From contig CAYVLI010000051.1 of the NCBI GenBank assembly GCA_964452105.1, forward strand, positions 1-11,377: 11,377 nucleotides of DNA, in the 5' to 3' direction. The first letter of the stretch is position 1. Every line of letters starts with the position of its first letter. Both the position numbers and the translations under genes were made by a program. Shown piece after piece: positions 6,775-11,377 of this stretch. The DNA is from CAYVLI01 sp964452105 [NCBI: uncultured Nitrospinota bacterium]. GTDB lineage: Bacteria; JAUXIQ01. The notes under the pieces are model-generated. The model ran no database searches. It was not told the origin of the DNA and was given only the letters and a program-made list of their open reading frames with translations.

Positions 6775-8997
6775 TTAGCTTAAGATATCCTGTTTTTTTC
6801 TACCTTTTTTATTCCCTTCCTCATCATAGTAGTAGTCGTAATATTTATGGTAATATCCGTAATAGTATCGCTCCTTCTTATAGTCCACAAAGTTGAGTAC
6901 CGCCCCGATAACTTTTGCATTAATTTTTTTAAGCTGTTTGACTGCTTGTTTTATTTCATCTTTCTTGAAAACACCGAACTTAATAACGAAAAGCACGCTG
7001 ACACCTGATCCACAAAGCATAGCCGCATCTGAAACGTTTATGAGGGGAGGGGTATCGAAAATAATCCATCTGTAATGCTGTTTCAATGTCTCCACAAGCT
7101 CCATCATCCTTTCGGAACCTATCAGGTCCAGAGGGTTGGGCGGTATTGTTCCCGAAGGGAGCAACCTCAAATTAGCTTCAGTAGTATCTTTTATAGCTTC
7201 CTCAATTGATGCCTCCCCAACGAGGATTTCGCTCAACCCTGGAGAAGGGTCGATATTGAAAGTTCTATGCAAGCTGGGCCTTCTCATATCCGCATCAACC
7301 AGGAGTACTTTTTTATTCATGTTAGCGAGCGATGCCGCAAGGTTTTTCGCTATAAAGCTCTTACCTTCGAGGGGAAACGAACTGGTAACCATCAATGTCC
7401 TGCTGACATCCCCTGAAAAAGAGAAAACGGTATTTGTTCTTACGGCAAGCAATCTTTCGTTTATTCTCGACTTCAGAGAATCTCTGACTATCAGGTCCCC
7501 TAGAACCAGATCGTATTTTTCGGCTATATTAATTATGCCAAGAGATGGTATGTCCAGGTGACCTTCAATTTCTTCCGGCGTCTTGAGACTGGAATCCATA
7601 TACTCCCCGATGAAAGCAAAGCCTAAGCCCAACATCAGCCCCACAACCATGGCAATGGATATGTTCAGTTTTTTTCTTGGTTTAAAAGGAGATTCCGGCG
7701 TCTTGGCGCGATCCAGAATCCTTATATTCGAGGACTGTATCTCTTTAGAGAGGTCTGTTTCTTTAAGTCTTGTCAGAAATACATCGTACAAGTCTTTGTT
7801 CGATTCATTCTCCCTCTTCAATACGCCGTACTGAATGGCCTTTTTGTTTAATTCCAGCGCATCCTTTTTTTGTTCGTTCAATGCTTTTTCCAGCGCTCTT
7901 TCCTTTGCAAGAGCAGCTCTGTACTGGGTCTCCAGGCTTCCCACTATCTTCTTTATCTCTTCCTGCAGCCTGTCCTTTGTGCTCTCTACCTGTGCGGTTA
8001 GACGTACCATCTTGGGGTGTTTTCCTCCGTACCGGCTTAGAAGCTCCGAATAATCTCCCTGCAGTCGAATATATTCCTGCTTTAAATTCTGTATAAGTTT
8101 GTTGTCCACCACCGCTGGTATCGCTTCTTCATATCTGTTATCATTATTGCTGTCCCCAAGGTATGCCTTCACCTGGTCGTACAATACTTGCAACTCCACC
8201 CTTTCCGTTTTCGCCCTTGTGAGTGTAGAGCTCAACTCTGATAGTCTTTGAAGCACTATGTTTTGCTTGCCTTCAAGTGAAATAATATTCTTTTCTTCCT
8301 TGTATTTTTGCAGGGCGTATTCCGAGTCCTTGAGGCTCTTCTTCAGTTCGACTAATTTAGAATCCAACCAGTTGATAGCTTTTTTAGATGCTCCGTATCT
8401 CCTCTCCAAATCCTGCACTATGTAAAGCTCGGCCAATGTGTTAACCACGTCAGCCGCTATTCGTGGCTTTCTTGCATAAAAGGCCACATTGACCACACCG
8501 CTGTTTCTAACAAAAGTGACCTCCAACCTCTCCAAAAAAGCGTCCACGGTTTTCTCTATGGGGTCGTCGGAATATACGACCCCTTCCTTTTTATTCTTAT
8601 CCGGTATGACCTTCGCGCGAAGCCAGTTCAAGATCTCTCGCACTTTTGTGTTGGCTCCTTTTTCGGGTTTGAATTCAGGACTGTCCTGAAGGTTCAGCTT
8701 TTCAATGGTTCTTTTAGCAAGCGAACGGCTGGATAATATTTGTTGTTGATTTGTATAGTATTCAGATCGTTTCGTATCCGTGGTTAAAATATCCTGAAAC
8801 GATACAACTTTTAACTTTTCCTCATCCAGAAGTATTTTCGTTTTGGCCCTGTACAGGGGTGTCATCTTGAACGTAGCGAAAGCAGTAACAGAGACAATAA
8901 TCAGAAAGATGGTTAGAATGGTCCATCTTCTTTTGGAAATGACCCTGAAATAATCTCTCAGGTTTACCTCTTCTATACTATGGTCGTCCTCATACAT
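6775..8997 (-). CDS. wzc: Wzc-type polysaccharide co-polymerase and BY-kinase
   Basis: This 740-residue inner-membrane protein joins a Wzz chain-length domain to a cytoplasmic bacterial tyrosine kinase. The first membrane helix is at 25-43. A large periplasmic region follows with long coiled coil (about 205-400). A Pro-rich PESPFKPRKK (434-443) precedes the second helix (446-464). The kinase has Walker A FPLEGKS (541-547), Walker A' KVLLVDADMRRP (563-574) and Walker B WIIFDTP (644-650). The C-terminus carries YYYGYYHKYYDYYY (711-724), the autophosphorylated tyrosine cluster, before a basic tail. In the family, cycles of phosphorylation and dephosphorylation control oligomer state and polymer length, and the protein contacts Wza. 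GAGG nine bases before the ATG supports the start. A partner phosphatase (Wzb type) is not in this window. Confidence 0.95.
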   Translation of the reverse strand: MYEDDHSIEEVNLRDYFRVISKRRWTILTIFLIIVSVTAFATFKMTPLYRAKTKILLDEEKLKVVSFQDILTTDTKRSEYYTNQQQILSSRSLAKRTIEKLNLQDSPEFKPEKGANTKVREILNWLRAKVIPDKNKKEGVVYSDDPIEKTVDAFLERLEVTFVRNSGVVNVAFYARKPRIAADVVNTLAELYIVQDLERRYGASKKAINWLDSKLVELKKSLKDSEYALQKYKEEKNIISLEGKQNIVLQRLSELSSTLTRAKTERVELQVLYDQVKAYLGDSNNDNRYEEAIPAVVDNKLIQNLKQEYIRLQGDYSELLSRYGGKHPKMVRLTAQVESTKDRLQEEIKKIVGSLETQYRAALAKERALEKALNEQKKDALELNKKAIQYGVLKRENESNKDLYDVFLTRLKETDLSKEIQSSNIRILDRAKTPESPFKPRKKLNISIAMVVGLMLGLGFAFIGEYMDSSLKTPEEIEGHLDIPSLGIINIAEKYDLVLGDLIVRDSLKSRINERLLAVRTNTVFSFSGDVSRTLMVTSSFPLEGKSFIAKNLAASLANMNKKVLLVDADMRRPSLHRTFNIDPSPGLSEILVGEASIEEAIKDTTEANLRLLPSGTIPPNPLDLIGSERMMELVETLKQHYRWIIFDTPPLINVSDAAMLCGSGVSVLFVIKFGVFKKDEIKQAVKQLKKINAKVIGAVLNFVDYKKERYYYGYYHKYYDYYYDEEGNKKGRKKQDILS

Positions 8998-9057
8998 GTA
9001 TGTTTTCCTCGCTGACTCTCAACCTCTCCAGGAAACAGGACTTCAAATAAAAGTTCA

Positions 9058-10371
9058 TCAGAAATAACTCTGAGGAACGAATACCACGTCGCCTGGCTTC
9101 AACACTACATCCTTGCTCCTGTCACCACCCTTGGTGATTGCCTTGATATCAACTTTTAAAGTCTTATCTGTTCCACCCTCATGGGTGATCACCTTAGTCC
9201 TGTTAGACGCGGCGTATTTGGTCAGCCCACCCGCCATGGTGATGGCCTCGAGGACTGTGACTTTTTTTTGCAATAGCATGAATGAACCAGGGGAATTAAC
9301 CTCGCCAAAAACGAAAATGGAATCCGCCTGGGGCACGTAAATAGTGTCATTATCTTTAAGGGTAAGATTTAACGAGAGATCCCCCTGAGATAGGAGTTTA
9401 TCGAGATTTATCCGAATATATTTAATGCCCACTCCTGCCCCCGATTCTTCCCTCAATACGATAAGTTCCTTACTGGCAGGAATACCCCCTTGCGTGGTTG
9501 CTATACCCCCGGCCCTGGACAACGCTTCGAGGAGACTGTTCTCCCCCATGAGAGGATATGCTCCTGGTTTGTTAATTGCCCCTAAGACGTATATCTCGCT
9601 GCTCCTGTACTCAAGTATGTTGATGGAGACCTGGGGGTTTACGATATAACCCCCTTTGAGGAGCGACTCCAATTTCTTTTCCACCTGCGCCGCTGTAAGT
9701 TCGGCTACCTTAACATCACCTATTAAAGGAAAAGAAATGTATCCTTTGTTGGAAACGCGTACTTTCCGGTTGAGATCGGGTTCGTCATATACGGTTATTT
9801 CAAGAACATCCTTCCCGCCAATAACATATTCTTGTCGCAATTTTTTACGTTTCTCCTGAAATATCTTCCCTTTCTCTGCTTTCTCTTGATGACTGGCGCC
9901 CACGTTAATATCGTGCGGAAGCTCCACTGCAACATCAATGTCCACAAACAGTGAGCGACCTTTTTTGGATACCTGATAGTTGGTTCTTTTGGAGAGCTGT
10001 ATAACAATTTGTTTCATCCCTTTCTCCGGAGCATCTTTTAAATTAATGGAAGAAACCGCACCCCTGTTCACGATTAACTTATCAGGGACACCCTTATATA
10101 CGGCTCCGGGTATCTCCAGCACTAACGCCAAAGGTTCATAATGATTTAAAATGTTATACGAAAATGACCTATTAGCAGTGATTTCGACCCTGGTATACTT
10201 TGCGTCCTCGCGGGCTTCTATAGATAAAACTTCTACCGAAGGAGTATTAATTCTAACTTTTTTCTGTGAAGCTGTCTTTGGCCCGCACGAAACCAGCGCT
10301 ATTAGCAGCACAAATATAAAAGGATAGAAAATGACTTTTGCTTCACAAGAATTATCATTATGATTTCTCAT
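9058..10371 (-). CDS. wza: Wza-type polysaccharide export lipoprotein with AMIN-like domain
   Basis: This outer-membrane export protein has 437 residues. A hydrophobic signal ends in the lipobox LVSC with Cys29, so lipidation and outer-membrane sorting are expected. Residues about 44-148 form a beta-rich domain like AMIN, a peptidoglycan-associated module of secretins and amidases. Poly_export follows (179-255, beginning YVIGGKDVLEITVYDEPDL), then SLBB repeats at about 258-310 (YVLGAINKPGAYPL) and 352-400 (FVFGEVNSPGSFML), ending in GDVVFVPQSYF. Wza forms the periplasmic and outer-membrane channel for the polymer. There is no clear C-terminal amphipathic helix like that of E. coli Wza, so the outer-membrane part of the channel may differ. 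GAGGG six bases before the ATG and an in-frame TGA four codons upstream fix the start. The wzc gene follows after 60 bases. Confidence 0.93.
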   Translation of the reverse strand: MRNHNDNSCEAKVIFYPFIFVLLIALVSCGPKTASQKKVRINTPSVEVLSIEAREDAKYTRVEITANRSFSYNILNHYEPLALVLEIPGAVYKGVPDKLIVNRGAVSSINLKDAPEKGMKQIVIQLSKRTNYQVSKKGRSLFVDIDVAVELPHDINVGASHQEKAEKGKIFQEKRKKLRQEYVIGGKDVLEITVYDEPDLNRKVRVSNKGYISFPLIGDVKVAELTAAQVEKKLESLLKGGYIVNPQVSINILEYRSSEIYVLGAINKPGAYPLMGENSLLEALSRAGGIATTQGGIPASKELIVLREESGAGVGIKYIRINLDKLLSQGDLSLNLTLKDNDTIYVPQADSIFVFGEVNSPGSFMLLQKKVTVLEAITMAGGLTKYAASNRTKVITHEGGTDKTLKVDIKAITKGGDRSKDVVLKPGDVVFVPQSYF

Positions 10372-10453
10372 GGCAGACCCTCATACAGGCCTTAAATCCG
10401 AAGTTCTCTGCATACTGTTTATGCCTCCTATGCCTCATAGATCTTTTACACAT
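10358..10453 (-). CDS. Candidate 31-residue basic Cys/His peptide overlapping the wza start
   Basis: This short frame starts three codons after the TAA of the preceding small gene, in the same frame, and runs 14 bases into the wza gene, where it ends at TAA. AAGGG lies six bases before its ATG, overlapping the previous stop codon. The product begins MCKRSMRHRRHKQYAENFGF and holds 5 Arg, 4 Lys, 3 His and 3 Cys, including C-x3-C-H near the end (23-28). It has no signal peptide. I recognise no family. The overlap at both ends would suit translational coupling from the first small gene into wza. Alternatively it is a C-terminal piece of the preceding protein separated by a stop codon, or chance. 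A second GGAGG-type sequence inside it (10424-10429) precedes a 10-codon frame (10413-10381). Confidence 0.35.
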   Translation of the reverse strand: MCKRSMRHRRHKQYAENFGFKACMRVCHEKS

Positions 10454-10462
10454 GGAGAGCCC

Positions 10463-10765
10463 TTAGTCGTCAGGCGAGGCTTCCGGGGGCGGCTCAACCC
10501 TATCACATGGCTTATGATGACCTTTCTTGTGCTTCCTCCCACGCCTCCCGTGGCCGTGATGCTCTTTGATGCACCTTAGACCCCTTTCAGCATCGTCCTC
10601 ATCGTCCTCCAACGCCTCCCGCGCATGCTTCGATGCCCTGGAATCATCCGAAGTACTATTCTTGTCTTTTGCCCATGCTTTCTCTTCGCGCACAATATTT
10701 AAACCAGAACTCATGGAGAAGTTAAAAGCCAGCAAACATAAAACAACTATTAACCCCCGGATCAT
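10463..10765 (-). CDS. Small exported, highly charged His-rich protein (first gene of the cluster)
   Basis: This 100-residue protein begins with a short basic n-region and a hydrophobic stretch (MIRGLIVVLCLLAF, 1-14), as in a Sec signal peptide or a single membrane anchor. Cleavage might fall near Ser20-Gly21 or after AWA (30-32); neither site is ideal. The rest is low in hydrophobic residues: an acidic stretch (ALEDDEDDAE, 51-60), a basic His/Gly stretch (HHGHGRRGRKHKKGHH, 69-84) and a Pro/acidic end (EPPPEASPDD). Cys65 and Cys87 flank the His-rich part, which could bind metal or an anionic polymer. The start has AAGGGGGC a few bases before the ATG. No known family is recognisable. Its position before wza suggests a role in export or polymer binding, but that is inference. 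Confidence 0.6.
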   Translation of the reverse strand: MIRGLIVVLCLLAFNFSMSSGLNIVREEKAWAKDKNSTSDDSRASKHAREALEDDEDDAERGLRCIKEHHGHGRRGRKHKKGHHKPCDRVEPPPEASPDD

Positions 10766-10861
10766 TTTTTGCCCCCTTCGTTAATAACAAAAGCAAGAAA
10801 TTAATTGACATTTACATCAGTAGCGCACATTAGATCGGATTAAACTTCTCCTCCAGTTAAA

Positions 10862-10908
10862 ACCAATAACGGCCGGGGAATATATTTAATTACAACTTAA
10901 TTATTGGT
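10862..10908. repeat. Eight-base inverted repeat around a GGCCGG island
   Basis: ACCAATAA (10862-10869) and TTATTGGT (10901-10908) are exact inverted copies with 31 bases between them. The interval contains the GC island GGCCGGGG and an AT-rich part. It lies about 100 bases before the first small gene and could be an RNA stem or a split protein-binding site. Confidence 0.3.
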
Positions 10909-11094
10909 CCTTAATAGACCGCAATAATAACCAAAAAGAGAACTTTTTTAAACAGACATATCACAGCAAATACGCAGTATATGTAAAAATTAACATAATC
11001 CGCTTTGTGTATCTTGTGTGATTATCTGAGAGAAGCCGAATTGTATAGCTCAAGTTGTATTTGGATACGCTTCTTACAGACAACAATTACAACT
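10888..11094. repeat. Three copies of an AATTACAACT-like motif
   Basis: AATTACAACT occurs exactly at 10888-10897 and 11085-11094, and its inverse with one mismatch (AGTTGTATTT) at 11053-11062. The last two also form the inner arms of the nested inverted repeat. They may be regulator-binding sites, or chance in AT-rich DNA. Confidence 0.25.
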
Positions 11095-11115
11095 AACTAA
11101 ACAAGAAGATTCGGC
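11035..11115 (-). other. Nested inverted repeats in the putative leader RNA
   Basis: GCCGAAT (11035-11041) pairs with ATTCGGC (11109-11115), and inside it AGTTGTA (11053-11059) pairs with TACAACT (11088-11094). Both are exact seven-base arms with the same centre region, so a two-helix hairpin with an internal loop and a 28-base apical loop could form. It lies downstream of the candidate promoter. No T-run follows, so it is not an intrinsic terminator. I do not recognise a known riboswitch. Confidence 0.3.
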
Positions 11116-11163
11116 CCATTCAAGGAAAGAAAGAGGTGCAGTTCATGTTGAAGTAACGTTAAC

Positions 11164-11190
11164 GTAATAACAATTCAAATAAAATGTCAA
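11164..11190 (-). promoter_or_regulatory. Candidate sigma-70-type promoter for the cluster
   Basis: On the minus strand a perfect TTGACA (11185-11190) is followed after 15 bases by TATTAC (11164-11169, four of six matches to TATAAT). The spacing is short. A-tract and T-tract DNA just upstream (11191-11220) could act as an UP element. The palindrome ACGTTAACGT (11156-11165) overlaps the -10 end and the expected start site near 11157, where a repressor would act. If used, it would give a leader of about 390 bases before the first gene. Confidence 0.35.
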
Positions 11191-11213
11191 TAGGAAAAAA
11201 TAATTTTTATTTT

Positions 11214-11231
11214 TAATTAAGTTCTTAATTA
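11214..11231. repeat. Interrupted palindrome, operator-like
   Basis: TAATTAAG and CTTAATTA are exact inverted copies separated by TT. The site lies about 24 bases upstream of the candidate -35 on the minus strand, a position used by activators, and between A/T tracts. Low local GC makes chance AT palindromes more likely. Confidence 0.4.
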
Positions 11232-11377
11232 TTTTTTCTCTAATTTTTGAATTTGTCTCTTAAGTGAGCACAGAAAAAGCATGGATTTCAACTTTTTCGA
11301 ACCTTTTGGTGGTTTTAAACTCCTTTAAATTCAATGAGTTACAAGTTGCTGCCACATAATAAGTAGTGGCCTAATAG

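Larger units (their letters stand above)
10766..11377. other. Gene-free AT-rich control region upstream of the cluster
   Basis: I find no convincing reading frame in these 612 bases on either strand. Composition is strongly AT-rich; 11161-11220 has only 8 G or C in 60. It holds a promoter-like element on the minus strand, an interrupted palindrome, long inverted repeats and a repeated 10-base motif, listed separately. At the right edge, GCCAC/GTGGC (11351-11370) can pair as a five-base stem without a T-run. The last 15 or so minus-strand codons before a TGA at 11331-11333 are open, which could be the tail of an upstream gene but is too short to call. Confidence 0.7.

Noticed and set aside
7136-8096. 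Several open frames of 70-140 codons on the plus strand
   Set aside because: They are antisense to the kinase gene, whose domains and catalytic motifs are clear; none has a convincing start or family.
10381-10413. Ten-codon frame after a perfect AGGAGG, in frame with wza but closed by TGA
   Set aside because: The spacing of ten bases is long and the peptide shows nothing typical of an attenuator (no run of one amino acid, no alternative hairpins). The longer overlapping 31-codon frame is the better candidate.
11341-11356. Sigma-54-like TGGCAG..TTG sequence on the minus strand
   Set aside because: The spacing between the GG and GC elements is one base short and the second element is TTGT rather than TTGC.
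11351-11370. GCCAC/GTGGC stem as a terminator of an upstream gene
   Set aside because: The stem is only five bases and no T-run follows on either strand.
10766-11377. ops/JUMPstart element, as used by RfaH in capsule operons
   Set aside because: I looked for GGCGGTAG on the minus strand in the leader and did not find it.

Overview
The window reads as the front part of one exopolysaccharide or capsule cluster of the Wzx/Wzy type from a Gram-negative (diderm) bacterium. Every convincing gene lies on the minus strand, so the cluster runs from about 10.8 kb down to the left edge. A lipoprotein outer-membrane exporter next to a polysaccharide co-polymerase/tyrosine kinase shows a two-membrane cell. 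The fusion of an AMIN-like domain to the exporter and the TPR-tailed polymerase/ligase recall clusters from Desulfobacterota, Nitrospirota and candidate phyla such as Omnitrophota. The sequence alone does not settle the lineage, and no rRNA or other marker gene is present.

Layout in transcription order. (1) 11377-10766 is an AT-rich, gene-free control region with one promoter-like element and several inverted repeats. (2) 10765-10463 is a small, highly charged, His-rich exported protein. (3) 10453-10358 is a candidate 31-residue basic Cys/His peptide overlapping the next start. (4) 10371-9058 is a Wza-type export lipoprotein with an AMIN-like N-terminal domain. (5) 8997-6775 is a Wzc-type chain-length regulator/BY-kinase with a dense tyrosine tail. 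(6) 6660-4369 is a Wzy/WaaL-family membrane protein with a TPR-like tail. (7) 4289-2757 is a WecA/MraY-family initiating phosphoglycosyl transferase with an extra C-terminal domain. (8) 2707-1700 is a GDP-mannose 3,5-epimerase homologue. (9) 1690-185 is a Wzx-type flippase. (10) 182-39 is a possible 47-residue reading frame. The cluster probably continues past the left edge, because no glycosyltransferases that would extend the repeat unit are present.

How it would work: the WecA-like enzyme loads the first sugar-phosphate onto undecaprenyl phosphate at the cytoplasmic face. Glycosyltransferases not in the window would extend the unit, possibly with L-galactose or L-gulose from the epimerase product. 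The flippase moves the lipid-linked unit across the inner membrane, the Wzy-like protein polymerises it, the kinase/co-polymerase sets chain length through tyrosine phosphorylation, and the Wza-like lipoprotein exports the chain. Gaps are short (2-115 bases) and no convincing terminator interrupts the series, so a single operon is likely.

Less ordinary features are the structured AT-rich leader, the two small genes at the head of the cluster, the C-terminal extension of the initiating transferase, the plant-like epimerase, and a GC-rich block (about 0.8-2.57 kb) whose left edge lies inside the flippase gene. I see no CRISPR array, tRNA, insertion sequence or defence system.
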